This document shows positions 29,219-39,900 of a stretch of DNA of 64,000 nt, in pieces. The DNA comes from Saprospiraceae bacterium (GTDB lineage: Bacteria > Bacteroidota > Bacteroidia > Chitinophagales > Saprospiraceae): contig JADKFC010000002.1 of assembly GCA_016717655.1 (NCBI GenBank), forward strand, positions 1-64,000, read 5' to 3'. The translations under genes and the position numbers were made by a program. Every line of letters starts with the position of its first letter. Within the stretch, counting starts at the first letter, position 1. The notes under the pieces were generated by a model, which saw only the letters and a list, made by a program, of their open reading frames with translations, was not told where the DNA came from and ran no database searches.

Positions 29219-30392
29219 ATTTTATAATTACTTGTTGGAAGCAACCCTGATCTTCACTGTGTTGTGTTTGTTTTATCACTACATGCTGAGGCATCACAAA
29301 AATCACCAGGCCAATCGTTGGAGCCTCTGGATACTCATGGTGGCCACTGTCCTTTTCCCCTTTGTAAGTATAACCATGTGGGTTGAACAGCTCGCACCGG
29401 TTGCGAGTGCCAATGCTGATGCTGACCCTGCCTTATTGGACAAGACACAGGGAGTGACCCGCCTAGCCACCTTCTTCTTTTCCATTTATTTACTAGGCAT
29501 TGGCTTCCATTTGATCAGATTGATCCTACAGGTCACCAACATCCTGGGCATGGTACAGCGGTCGACAGAAAAATACACCAAAGACGGGATCCTATTTATC
29601 ATCAGTCCTGAAGTGCAGTCGCCTGCCACCTTTTTTCATTTTCTCTTTGTCAAAGACCGCACTCCCCTGCACCCGCTCATCGAACAACATGAAAAAATCC
29701 ACATCCAACAATACCATACCCTGGATCTCATAGCCGCTACCCTCTTTAAAGCCATGATGTGGTTCCACCCCTTTGCCTATAAATTGTCAGGGTATTTTAA
29801 AGAAGTACACGAATATGCTTGTGATGAAATCGTACTGAAACAACACGGCCTCCACAGCTACATCCAGGTTCTTGAAACCCATACAGACACCGAGGCCAAG
29901 CCCAATCTTTGTAACTCATTTTCTTCATTTATAAAAAAACGCATCCACATGATGACTCAAGCTCCCTCTTCCAATTCCCGATATGGCATTGCCATGGTAC
30001 TGTTGTTCGGCATTTTTGCCCTTATGTCTTTTGATACCCGTTATGAATCAAAGGCACCTATCATCAGCAAAGAAAGCAGAGATACCCTGCCCAAGCTGGA
30101 GGTCTCTAAAGCCAAAAGTGCCGATACGACTACACCGCAAAAGACCAGAGAAAACAAAACAGCAAAGTCCAATAACACCTCAGAAGCAGCTATGCTCAAA
30201 AGGTTTCCCAATGCCATTGAACTCATTGACACCATAGTCACCTACGACTCTGAAACGGGCAAAGAAAGTGTCATGATCGTGAAAAGTAAGATGATTGAAG
30301 CCTACAACATCCTCATAGGCGAAGAATTAAAAAAGAAAAACCCGGATATGGAAAAGATCAATGAATGGACTAAAAAAGGAAGGATTCAATAA
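29211..30392 (+). CDS. BlaR1-like M56 family membrane metalloprotease
   Basis: The 393-residue protein has hydrophobic helices near residues 7-27, 39-58 and 85-107. The cytoplasmic protease loop carries the zinc motif HEKIH (in EQHEKIHIQQYHTLD) and the downstream ligand region EYACDE. A fourth helix (MVLLFGIFALMSF, near 258-272) leads to a Lys/Ser/Thr-rich C-terminal region. It lacks the penicillin-binding sensor domain of true BlaR1, so it should sense something else. Together with the upstream repressor it forms a membrane-signalling pair. It overlaps the glycosyltransferase gene tail to tail by seven bases. Confidence 0.88.
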   Translation: MTEFYNYLLEATLIFTVLCLFYHYMLRHHKNHQANRWSLWILMVATVLFPFVSITMWVEQLAPVASANADADPALLDKTQGVTRLATFFFSIYLLGIGFHLIRLILQVTNILGMVQRSTEKYTKDGILFIISPEVQSPATFFHFLFVKDRTPLHPLIEQHEKIHIQQYHTLDLIAATLFKAMMWFHPFAYKLSGYFKEVHEYACDEIVLKQHGLHSYIQVLETHTDTEAKPNLCNSFSSFIKKRIHMMTQAPSSNSRYGIAMVLLFGIFALMSFDTRYESKAPIISKESRDTLPKLEVSKAKSADTTTPQKTRENKTAKSNNTSEAAMLKRFPNAIELIDTIVTYDSETGKESVMIVKSKMIEAYNILIGEELKKKNPDMEKINEWTKKGRIQ

Positions 30393-31923
30393 ATACCCGG
30401 TTTCATTCCTGTTGCAGCATAACGATGCCCTTCTTTGATACATTTTTCTAGAATGGCATCGTTTTCCGGCAACATTTTCCTGCTTGCTTCCGGGTGGTAG
30501 AGGTGCCAGGCAACGGCGGCCAGGGCTATATTTTTACGTTGGATGCCGGCGTTGAGCAGTCTACATACAAACTCACTGTCTTCGCGACCCCAGCCAATAA
30601 AGGCTTCGTTGAAACCATTGACGCGCACGGCATCTTCCATCCAAAAATGCATGCTGCAACCCTTTACCCCTCTGATGGTCTTTTCTTGCCGGCTGATGAG
30701 CTTGGACAGGAAAGGTATGGATAGGGTGTTGAATCTATTGGTAATGCCGGGGTGAAAAAGCCAAGGTGATATGAGGTGTCCTGCAATACTTTTTCGGTAT
30801 TCTTTTCGTCCAGCAATACCCTTTTGCCTTGGTAATACCATCCTTTTTTAGCGTGTAGAAAAAAAGAATATAAAAAATCTTTGTGCAGCACCATGTCGCC
30901 ATCTACCATAGACACAAAGGCCTGGCTCACTTCCTTCAGTGCCTTGTTTCTGATGGCTGCCAGCCTGAAGCCGGTGTCTTCGTGCCACACATGAATCAGC
31001 TGGGCTAGCCTGGTTTTGTAGTGCTCTACTACCCGGGCGGTTTCCTCCGTGCTGCCATCATCTGCTATAATAACCTGGGCGGGTGGATAACTTTGATCGA
31101 CCACACTTTCCAATACACGGGCCAGGGCATCGGGTCTGTTATAAGTAGATATGATAAGTGTGATTCCCATCTGCTGATTGAGTTCACCCAGGTATTGGTA
31201 CTTGAGCTTACTGCCTAGGGCATTGTATTTGGCAATGGTAAATCCATCTCTACCATACTGCCATCCTTTGCGTAGGACAAAATCTTTAAAAAAAGTGAAG
31301 ACTGATTTCCACCAGGCCTTCCACGGCGAAGCGGATTTTTTTCTATGGTTCTGCCGCGCATACAATTCGGCATACCTCACTGCTTTCTGCCTGAGTCCTG
31401 CCTCATCCTTATAAGGATAGTGCAAAATGGGCCCCTTCAATTTTCGGACCTCCATACCTTTTGATACTACTGCTTCATGAATGGCAGCATCATCAAAGTT
31501 GGTTTTATATTTATTAAACAGTCGGATGGGATAGTCATTGTTCCAACCACAGGCATCGATGTGCCGTTGCTGATAATGATTGTGCCGGTGGATGGCGTAA
31601 ACCGTTTTCTCATCCAACTTCAACATTTTGATTTCATCCTCCATGCCAGTTGATACCACCTCATCGGCATCGATCGACAATACCCAGGAGTTAGAGGCCA
31701 GGGCCACAACTTTTTGTTTGATTTTTCCAAATCCTTCAAACAACGTAAAATGGGTTTTCACCTGACTGAATTGTTGACATATCTCCAAGGTTGAATCTGA
31801 GGTAGCCTCATCGATCAAAACCACCACCTCAGAGAAAGAGGAAAGAGAAGAAAGGCATCGATGCAAGGTTTCTCCTGCATCGCGGGCCACAATAACAACA
31901 GATATCTTTTTTAATTGGGTCAC
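30386..31923 (-). CDS. Two-part glycosyltransferase region: WaaE/KdtX-like GT2 and a second GT2, broken by frameshift
   Basis: The first part (ISVVIVARDAGETLHRCL, WVLSIDADEVVS, IRLFNKYKTNF) is a WaaE/KdtX-type GT2, known for lipopolysaccharide core sugars. The second (ITLIISTYNRPDALARVL, VIIADDGSTE, MVDGDMVLH, then FNEAFIGWGREDSEF) is a GT2 with the galactosyltransferase C-terminal module. A break at A5 30755-30759 is healed by one added T on the coding strand (HLGFF joins HPGITNRF). The apparent fusion may also be false: one added G at CCC 31187-31189 would end the first protein at YQYLG and leave the second starting at 31170. I use the GTG at 31923 as start; the ATG at 31968 is possible. 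Confidence 0.8.
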
Positions 31924-31974
31924 ATCACAAAGGTAATACACTGAGGCCAAAGCTAGCCTGGTTAACAATAAAAG

Positions 31975-32008
31975 AAAAGGCCTCCCATCCGAAGACGAGA
32001 GGCCTTTT
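31975..32008. terminator. Bidirectional terminator after rpsA
   Basis: Perfect arms AAAAGGCCTC (31975-31984) and GAGGCCTTTT (31999-32008) with a 14-base loop give a GC stem and T tail on both strands, 21 bases after the rpsA stop. Confidence 0.85.
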
Positions 32009-32029
32009 TATTCATCAACAAAAAATCAA

Positions 32030-34249
32030 TTATTCTTTGCCTGCTTTGTGCGTGTCTTGCCAAGCTTTCAGCTCGTCCCACTTGCCATCGCGTGCCATGG
32101 CTGCCTGATCTGGCCAGGTTGTTGGATCGTGCATTTTATACCTTGAGCCGGCCTCGTCCATCCATGCTTTGATCTGGTCTGCCTCAGTAGAAGCAAGATC
32201 TGCAAAGGTGTGAACGCCATGGCCATTCAGAATTTCAGCAATTTTAGGTCCGATACCTTCAACGATTTTTAAATCATCGCCTTTGGTTTCGGCCTTTGGT
32301 GCCGGTGCTTCTTCTGCTGCTGGTGCTTCTGCTGCCGGTGCCGGAGCAGGTGCAGCTGGAGCTTCCGGTGCTGGTGCACTTTCCTGTGTCTGAACCAATG
32401 AAGAGAAATCAACAAGGTCACCCAAGGTCGCCCTTTCAACCTTTTCATTGGTCTTCTGGATGGTCTTACGTGTTTCGTCCTTTGATTTTTCTTCCTCAGA
32501 TTTTACAGTCTCTTCGGCTTCTTTGCGAATGTCATCAACATAACGGGTATGAGATACAATGATCTTTTTATCGTCTCTGTTGAATTCAATCACTTTAAAA
32601 GTAAGGGTTTCTTCCAATGTTACATTAGAACCGTCTTCTTTTTTCAGGTGTTTGGCAGGAGCGTAAGCTTCCAAACCATAAGGCAATTGAATCACTGCGC
32701 CTCTGTCATCTTTTTTGATAACAGTAGCCTGGTGGTAAGAACCTACAGGGAATACATTTTCAAAAGTATCCCATGGGTTTTCTTCCAGTTGTTTGTGGCC
32801 CAATGAAAGTTTGCGGTTGTCAACATCACATTCAATCACCTGTACATCAATTTTTTCACCTACTTTGGTGAATTCTGATGGGTGGTTGTAACGTTTGGTC
32901 CAGCTCAGGTCTGAAATGTGAACCATACCTCCGATACCTTGCTCCAATTCGATGAAGACGCCGTATGGTGTAAGGTTTTTCACCTCTCCTGTCTGGCGTG
33001 AACCCACTGCGTATTTTTCAACTACACTGGTCCATGGATCGTTAGAAAGTTGTTTTACAGAAAGAGACATCTTGCGCTCATCTCTGTCTAAGGTTACTAC
33101 CTTAGCTTCAAATTCCTGACCCAGCGTGAAATAATCCCTTGCGTTAACAGGCTGATTGCTCCAGGTTACTTCTGAAACGTGGATCAAACCTTCTACTCCC
33201 GGAATGATTTCGAGGAAAGCTCCGTAGTCTTCGATGTTGACAATCTTTCCTTTTACTACGCTGCCTTCTGAGATTTCTCTGTCCAAAACATCCCACGGGT
33301 GTGGAGTAAGTTGTTTAAGACCCAATGAGATTCGTTTTTTGTCCTCATCAAAGTCAAGCACAACAACGTTGATCTTTTGGTTGAGTTCGAGCACTTCGTT
33401 GGGGTGGTTGATCCTTCCCCATGAAATATCGGTGATGTACAACAAACCGTCGACACCTCCCAAATCCATGAATGCTCCGAAGTCAGTGATGTTTTTAACC
33501 ACACCTTCGAGTACCTGACCTTTTTCAAGACCAGAGATGATGGCATCTCTTTGTTCTGCCAAATCACTTTCGATAAGTGCTTTGTGGGAAACAACGGCGT
33601 TTTTGATCGCTTCGTTGATTTTAACCACTTTAAATTCCATGGTCTTGCCTACGTACCCATCGTAATCTACGATTGGTTTAACGTCGATTTGAGATCCAGG
33701 TAAGAAGGTTTCCAGTCCGTAGCAGTCTACAATAAGACCACCTTTGGTTTTGCTGGTAACGTATCCCTTGATGATGGTTCCGTTTTTGTAAGAATCCACA
33801 AGGGTATCCCATGCCTTCAACAACTTAGCCTTTCTGCGGGAAAGAACCAATTGACCGCGGGCATCTTCTTTGTTTTCTACGTATACTTCAACATAGTCAC
33901 CTACTTTCAAATCAGGTGTGTCCCTGAATTCTGAAAGGGGAACAAGTCCGTCTGACTTATAGTTGATATCCAGGATCACGTCACCGCCGTGAATGGATGA
34001 TACCCTACCTTTTACTACTTCAAACTCTGCAATCGAGTTTAAGGTTCTTTCGTAATTTTTAAGGTAGTCCTCTTTTTGCTCCTTAGAATAAGAAAGGGTG
34101 TTTTTCTTACCCAATGACCAATCGAAATCGTCGTGAGCTGTAGATTGAGGAGTGGTGGGTTGCAAGTCTAAGATCTCATTGATACCAGAGAGATCTTCCA
34201 CAATTGCATTTTCATTTTCAGGGTTCTCAATGTTATTTTCTTCTAACAT
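32030..34249 (-). CDS. rpsA: 30S ribosomal protein S1 with C-terminal helix-hairpin-helix extension
   Basis: Six S1 domains can be read in order, each with its core phrase: VVKGRVSSIHGGDVIL, IIKGYVTSKTKGGLIV, VLEGVVKNITDFGAFM, VVKGKIVNIEDYGAFL, RQTGEVKNLTPYGVFI and ATVIKKDDRGAVI. S1 brings mRNA to the ribosome. After a 35-residue Ala/Pro/Glu linker comes a helix-hairpin-helix segment, DLKIVEGIGPKIAEILNG, plus about 50 further residues. That tail is not part of classical S1. The start is set at MLEENNIENPEN (34249), eight codons inside the open frame. The frame is intact. Confidence 0.93.
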   Translation of the reverse strand: MLEENNIENPENENAIVEDLSGINEILDLQPTTPQSTAHDDFDWSLGKKNTLSYSKEQKEDYLKNYERTLNSIAEFEVVKGRVSSIHGGDVILDINYKSDGLVPLSEFRDTPDLKVGDYVEVYVENKEDARGQLVLSRRKAKLLKAWDTLVDSYKNGTIIKGYVTSKTKGGLIVDCYGLETFLPGSQIDVKPIVDYDGYVGKTMEFKVVKINEAIKNAVVSHKALIESDLAEQRDAIISGLEKGQVLEGVVKNITDFGAFMDLGGVDGLLYITDISWGRINHPNEVLELNQKINVVVLDFDEDKKRISLGLKQLTPHPWDVLDREISEGSVVKGKIVNIEDYGAFLEIIPGVEGLIHVSEVTWSNQPVNARDYFTLGQEFEAKVVTLDRDERKMSLSVKQLSNDPWTSVVEKYAVGSRQTGEVKNLTPYGVFIELEQGIGGMVHISDLSWTKRYNHPSEFTKVGEKIDVQVIECDVDNRKLSLGHKQLEENPWDTFENVFPVGSYHQATVIKKDDRGAVIQLPYGLEAYAPAKHLKKEDGSNVTLEETLTFKVIEFNRDDKKIIVSHTRYVDDIRKEAEETVKSEEEKSKDETRKTIQKTNEKVERATLGDLVDFSSLVQTQESAPAPEAPAAPAPAPAAEAPAAEEAPAPKAETKGDDLKIVEGIGPKIAEILNGHGVHTFADLASTEADQIKAWMDEAGSRYKMHDPTTWPDQAAMARDGKWDELKAWQDTHKAGKE

Positions 34250-34308
34250 TATGAAGATGGGTTTGTATGTCACAGCTTGTCTGCAACAGAGGTTAAAAAA
34301 TAAGGCTG

Positions 34309-34337
34309 CAAAATTAACATAAAAAATTGAAAATCAA
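34309..34337 (-). promoter_or_regulatory. Promoter of rpsA (-33 and -7 elements)
   Basis: The minus strand shows TTG (34335-34337), an 18-base spacer and TAATTTTG (34309-34316), fitting the Bacteroidota TTG-N19-TAnnTTTG pattern, with a leader of about 55 bases before the start codon. Confidence 0.6.
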
Positions 34338-34548
34338 TAAATTTTATACCCACAAAAGCGGATAAATTGCAAAAAATATAGTTTGCGGAAAATCAAGAAG
34401 CTATCTTGCTGATTATCTGGTATATATACATAATTTTTCCGTGCTTTTTTCAGGACTTTACAAGGCTTTGACCGACAAAAAGGGCTTTATGGGTCAAACT
34501 ATTTATCCACTTTTTGCTGTAAAACAAACAGGCTCCCCACTATCTGGC

Positions 34549-34556
34549 TAAATTTG
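34549..34556 (+). promoter_or_regulatory. -7 promoter element of the ABC-F gene
   Basis: TAAATTTG followed by C is an exact TAnnTTTG match, 18 bases before the ATG at 34575. It makes the longer open frame from 34554 unlikely as the coding start. Confidence 0.55.
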
Positions 34557-34574
34557 CACCACAATTTTTTGTCC

Positions 34575-36421
34575 ATGCAGTTTTTAACCGTAGAGAACGC
34601 CTCCAAATCTTATGGAGAAAAATCTCTTTTTTCGCAACGTCACTTTTCGGTATCCAAGGGCGACCGCATTGCCCTCATCGCCAAAAACGGGAGCGGTAAA
34701 ACAACCCTACTCAAGGTCATTGCAGCCATGGAAGGCGTGGAAGGTGAAAATGCCAAAATTGCCATCAACAAAAATATAAGAACCGCCTTCCTGACCCAGG
34801 ATCCAGAATTACATCCCACCGCCATGGTCATCGATGAAATCCTGGAGTCCAATCACCCGGTGGTCAACGCGGTAAAACTGTATCGCCACGCCATGGAAAG
34901 TGGCGACGAAACGGCCCTGCAAAAAGCCATGAGCCACATGGATACCTACCACGCCTGGGACGCCGAAGCCCAGCTCGAAGTGGTCTTGAACCACTTAAAA
35001 ATTGACCATCTCGAAAATACCATCAATACACTTTCGGGAGGACAGAAAAAAAGGGTGGCCCTGGCCAAGGTCATCCTCTCTCAACCCGACTTCCTCATCC
35101 TCGATGAGCCTACCAACCACCTCGACATCGAGATGATCGAGTGGCTGGAAGACTACCTCAAAAACTCAGGCGTAACCCTGTTTATGGTCACCCACGACCG
35201 CTACTTTCTGGACAATATCTGCAACGAAATATTTGAGCTCGACCACGCAGATCTTTTTGTTTACCGTGGTAGTTATACCGCCTATCTTGAAAAAAAGGAT
35301 GCGCGATTACAAAATGAAGCGCCAATCTCGACAAGTCGAAAAAACTCTTCCGCAGAGAACTGGAATGGATGCGGCGCATGCCCCAGGCCCGGACCACCAA
35401 GGCCAAATCCAGGATTGACGATTTTCACGAACTAAAAGATGATATCGCTGGAAAAACCTATGGCAAAGACGAATTGTCGATGCAAATCGACGTCACCCGA
35501 CTGGGTAGCAAGATTGTAGAGTTGCACAACATCTCCAAAAAATATGGAGAAAAAACCCTCTTTTCCAACTTTACGTATAAGTTTAAAAAAGGCGAACGCG
35601 TAGGCGTAGTGGGCAGAAACGGTGCCGGTAAATCTACCTTTATCAAAGTGATGACCGGAGAAACCCCAACCGACACCGGTAAGGTAGTGGTGGGAGAAAC
35701 CGTAGTCTTCGGACACTACAACCAGGATGGTCTCGACTTTACCAACGACAAGACTGTTATCGATACCATACGCGACATAGCAGAATACATCCCTCTGGCA
35801 AAGGGTCTAAAACTTTCAGCAGAATCCCTGCTCGAACGCTTTCTCTTTCCGAGGTCGCAACAAAGGGTTTTTGTTTCACAGCTCAGCGGAGGAGAAAAAC
35901 GGAGGCTGCACCTGCTCACCATCTTGATCAAAAACCCCAACTTCCTCATCCTCGATGAGCCTACCAACGACCTCGACATCATCACCCTCAATGTCCTCGA
36001 AGATTTTCTAGAAGACTATTCCGGCTGCCTGATGATCATCTCCCACGACCGTTACTTTATGGACAAGCTGGTAGACCACATCTTTATCCTTGAAGGCGAT
36101 GGCAATATCCGCGATTACAATGGCAATTACACCGAGTACCGTATGGAAAAGGCCAATGCCAAACAGGCAGAAGAAAAACCACAGCCCACTATTGTAAAAA
36201 CAGCGGGCCGCAACGATTTTGAGTTGCGCAAAGAAATCAAGTCCATCGAAAAACAAATCGAAAAACTGGAAAAACGCAAACAGGAACTCACCGCCTTTTT
36301 TGATGACCCCAACCTGCCGGTAGAAAAAATCACCCAATACTCCACCGAGCTGGCCGCTGTCAACACTGAGCTAGCCGCCAAAGAAGAGCAGTGGCTGGAG
36401 CTGAGTGCTGAAGTTGATTGA
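34575..36421 (+). CDS. ABC-F family ATPase (Uup-like), apparent frameshift
   Basis: Two ATP-binding cassettes without membrane helices mark an ABC-F protein, a ribosome-acting translation factor. Cassette 1: Walker A KNGSGKTT, signature LSGGQKKRV, Walker B FLILDEPTNHLD. Cassette 2: GRNGAGKST, LSGGEKRRL, FLILDEPTNDLD. A coiled-coil tail (EIKSIEKQIEKLEKRKQEL) is typical of Uup. The frame breaks between the cassettes: one added G at 35321 turns GCGCC into GCGGCC and joins LQNEA to ANLDKSKKLFRRELEW, giving about 615 residues. The start is MQFLTVENASKSYG, as in homologues. Confidence 0.92.
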
Positions 36422-36504
36422 TGACTGAACGGTTGCTACGAAGTAACAATTAGATTGCCGGTTGCAATCGAAAGCAGTGGGCTTCGTTGATGGCGGCATA
36501 GCGC

Positions 36505-36580
36505 GGCTTGTCCCGTTGCATAGCAAGGGGAAGCGGCGGAGTGCGGCCCCTACACCGCTACTGCGGCGTAGGGACAAGCC
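36505..36580. repeat. REP-like palindromic element
   Basis: GGCTTGTCCC (36505-36514) is the exact reverse complement of GGGACAAGCC (36571-36580). Between them lies a smaller hairpin, CTAC-A-CCGC / GCGG-C-GTAG (36550-36571). The second half recurs near 42445. Such paired GC-rich palindromes resemble REP elements, but no RAYT transposase is present in the window. Confidence 0.6.
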
Positions 36581-36606
36581 TGTCTAACTGGCGGTAGGCG
36601 GTGAGC
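36552..36606 (+). repeat. 55-bp direct repeat, left copy
   Basis: This 55-base stretch matches 42445-42499 at 52 positions in the same orientation. It contains the CCGC/GCGG hairpin and the phrase GACAAGCCTGTCTAACTGGC. It overlaps the start of the heptamer array. Confidence 0.9.
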
Positions 36607-36695
36607 AGTAAGCGGTAAGCAGTAAGCAGTAAGCGGTAAGCAGTAAGCGGTAAGCGATGGGCAGTAAGCGGTGGGCAGTAAGCGGTGGGCGCTAA
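36591..36695 (+). repeat. Array of 15 heptamer repeats (consensus GCRGTAA)
   Basis: Fifteen consecutive 7-base units can be counted, mainly GCAGTAA, GCGGTAA and GCGGTGG, all keeping GC at the first two positions. The 486-base space between the ABC-F gene and the T9SS subtilisin holds this array, the REP-like element, the direct repeat and then an AT-rich promoter region; no gene was seen in it. Confidence 0.92.
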
Positions 36696-36841
36696 CAACT
36701 ATCCTCTAACTATTTCAGCACAAATCGTCGCAAGTACCACTTACTATAAAAATTGGTTTTAATACTATTACTTGCATTATTTGAATACTTAAAAAAATCA
36801 GTAGGACCTGTCTAAAATTATCATTATACTGCCAAAGCTAT

Positions 36842-36872
36842 TGATTTGTTAAAATAAATAGTATAATTTTGT
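36842..36872 (+). promoter_or_regulatory. Promoter of the AT-rich T9SS pair
   Basis: TTG (36842-36844), a 20-base spacer and TAATTTTG (36865-36872) match the Bacteroidota promoter pattern, 35 bases before the ATG at 36908. Confidence 0.55.
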
Positions 36873-36907
36873 ATTTCTAGTACTATAAATCCGTAAATTA
36901 TAAAGAA

Positions 36908-39900
36908 ATGAAAAATAATATTCTACTCAGTGTTTCTCACTTAACAAAACCGATTAACTTGACATTTAAAAGGTGTTTTATTGTATTTATCTTTTTAAGT
37001 TTATTAACGTCAAGATTGGATTTAAAGGCTCAATGTAGCAATCCTCCAGCTTATAACGACCCAGGATGTGGCGTTTTTTTTCCCAATAATGCATTTAACG
37101 TAATGAATATTCCATGTGCCTGGACAGTGACGAACGGAGACCCAAACGTAGTTGTTGCTGTGTTTGATAGGTACTTTGATGTTGATCACCGAGATTTAGC
37201 AGGCAAAATTGAAAAAATGCATTATTCTGATGATTGTAATCCGAATGAAGATCCAACCGTGACGCACGGTACAGCTTCAATGGGGGCAATAGCAGCTATT
37301 AGAAATAATGGGGAATGTGTCGCTGGAGCTGGAGGAGACATAAAAGTGGCCGGTTTTTGCCGAGTTACCAGTGATGAAGGGGTATTAGAAGCTGCGAATT
37401 TAGGCTATAAAATAATATATTTAGCTACAGGTTTGCAGTTGAGTCCAGCTGTTGCCCAAGAATGTGTTGATAAGGGAGCTACATTAATTTTAGCAAATAG
37501 AGGTGGCAATATTTGGAATGGATTAGATAATATACCTGGTGTTATTAAAGTTGGATTGACGTATCACGACGGCACTTTTGATCATTATATAAATTCAGAC
37601 CCATTAGAAGACGATATTGATGTGTTTACTGTTGGAAGTTGGGATAATGGAGGATCCTGCGCATTGAGAAATGGAAATACTTGTAGTGAGGCATACGGTT
37701 CAACTTCATTAAGTGCTGGATTTGTTGCAGGAGTTGTAGGCTTAATGAGATCTGTAAATCCTTGTTTGACGCCAGCTGAAATTGAAAATATTCTAGAGTC
37801 TACAGCTGGTCCGATACCACTTCAACCAAATGGAGATCCCTTACCACCAGGTGTCGCTGAGCATGGAATAATAAATGCTTATGAAGCTGTTCTCATGGCT
37901 CAAAATTTACCTGTTGTTGATGAAGTTTGGACAGCTAATGGGCAAACAATAACAAATCAGACGCATGTGACTGGCAACTTAAACTTGATAAATCAAACAG
38001 GGCCAAATTTTAAAACCATAACATTAGAATCGTCCTTGTTTTTAGACAACAACGAAAACTTGATTGTTAATAATGGTGTACATTTTATTGTTAATGGTAA
38101 TATTCTCATGGGTGAAAACGGGAAAATTATTGTAAAGCGCGGTGCCAAGCTTGAAATAGGGGGAGAGTTTGAAAAGTTGGCAACCATAAGTAATAATAAT
38201 TGTAGTCCAGTGTGGGATGGAATTATCATTGAAGGTAATAGTAATTTACATCAACCTGCACCAGACATTAACTCATACAATATTCAAAATGCAGGAATTC
38301 TAATAATAAATAATGCAATTATTCAAAATGCAAGGAATGCCATTTCAATGAATCCAACACATATTCCATGGCCAAATTCTGACTATTATGGAGGATACCT
38401 TTCTGCGAATAATGTGAAATTTATTGACAACAGGAGATCTGTAGAATTTATGAAGTACAATTTACAAGATAAAAGTTCAATTACAAATTGTGAATTTTTT
38501 GGAGAAATAGGTACATCTCATTGGGGAAATTATGTCGTCACATACAGTAATAATACTTTCAATACAAGTAAATTCGGTATCTATACTATAGATGCTGCAT
38601 TTAATGTAAATAATTGTGAATTTAATGGAGATCTATTTGATTCGGATGATTACAATGGCATAACTATGCAATATACTGGTGTGGGTTCTGCACCTGATCA
38701 AAGCATTTTATCTTCCAATCAGTTTATAGGTGGTCGCAAGGGTATTGAAAAAATTGGAGGGGAAATAACAGACTCTTTGCTTGCTGTTGAAATAAAAAAT
38801 AATATTTTTTTAGGCCAATTTAAAGCAGTTGCAGTAGATGGATTAGGTAGCTCTTTGTTAGATAATAATGACTTTATTGGAAATAAATGGGGAAATTACA
38901 TCACTAGGCTAGGAGATAACCAAAACCTGGCTCAAAGAAATGATTATTCCAGCTATGATTTTGGAATTTCTGCATACGGTGATTGTAGTGGGTTCAATTT
39001 TATCAACAATTGTTTTAGTTTAAGTAACAGTGGGAATGATAGGTCTCCTGCTGTAAATGTAAATGGGTTTGGGAACCCTGGGGGCAACCAAGCAATTGGT
39101 AAAATTCAAGAAATAATTGCAGTGGATGATGAAACGGCAGCAGGGAATTGTTTTGAAGATTATCCAGGCTGGAATTTCTTTTCATTTTTTGGCCCAACTG
39201 AAGAATTTACTTATTATTATAGAGATGAAACTGGATGCAGAAGAAGGCCATTGTTGGTTCCAACAGTTAGAGTGAACAACCAAGAAGAGGCAATGTGTAC
39301 CTCAAATATTGGGGGTCCAATCAATACTGGCTTCAAATGTTATTTACGAGTTACTTCAATTGAACAAATCAATGCAAAATTAACTCAATTAAATGCTGAA
39401 TTAATAATTGCAAATGATAGCTTACAAAATAGTGTTTATCACTCAGTACAATGGTATAAATGGAGGCTAAAAATAATGCAACTTAAAAATTGTATTAAAA
39501 ATTTAAAAAAATTATTAATTAAAGAATATAGCAACGAAAAGAGATATAATGAATTGTTTAGTTTTGCTTCAAATGAAAGTTTCGAAATAAAATCGCATGT
39601 TGCTACTCAGTTAATTAAAGCTGCTGAATACACAATGGCTTCTAATTATTTAAATGCTATTACTGCTGTGGGTGAGGAAGAAGAAGATTATATAAATTCA
39701 CAAAATTATCTTATAAATAAGCTTGTAGATTTCAATTTCCAATTGGATAGTGCATCAAAAATAATATATTTATCGCTGCACAAAAATTGTATCCCTTAAG
39801 TGCCTATTCCAGGTCCGTTTATTCGTTTATTACCGGGGAGTATGTGGATTTTCATTTAGAGGCAGAACCAGAAACTGAGATTAGAAATACCAAAGAAGGC

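Noticed and set aside
36591..36695. CRISPR array
   Set aside because: The repeat period is 7 bases with no spacers and no cas gene is present.
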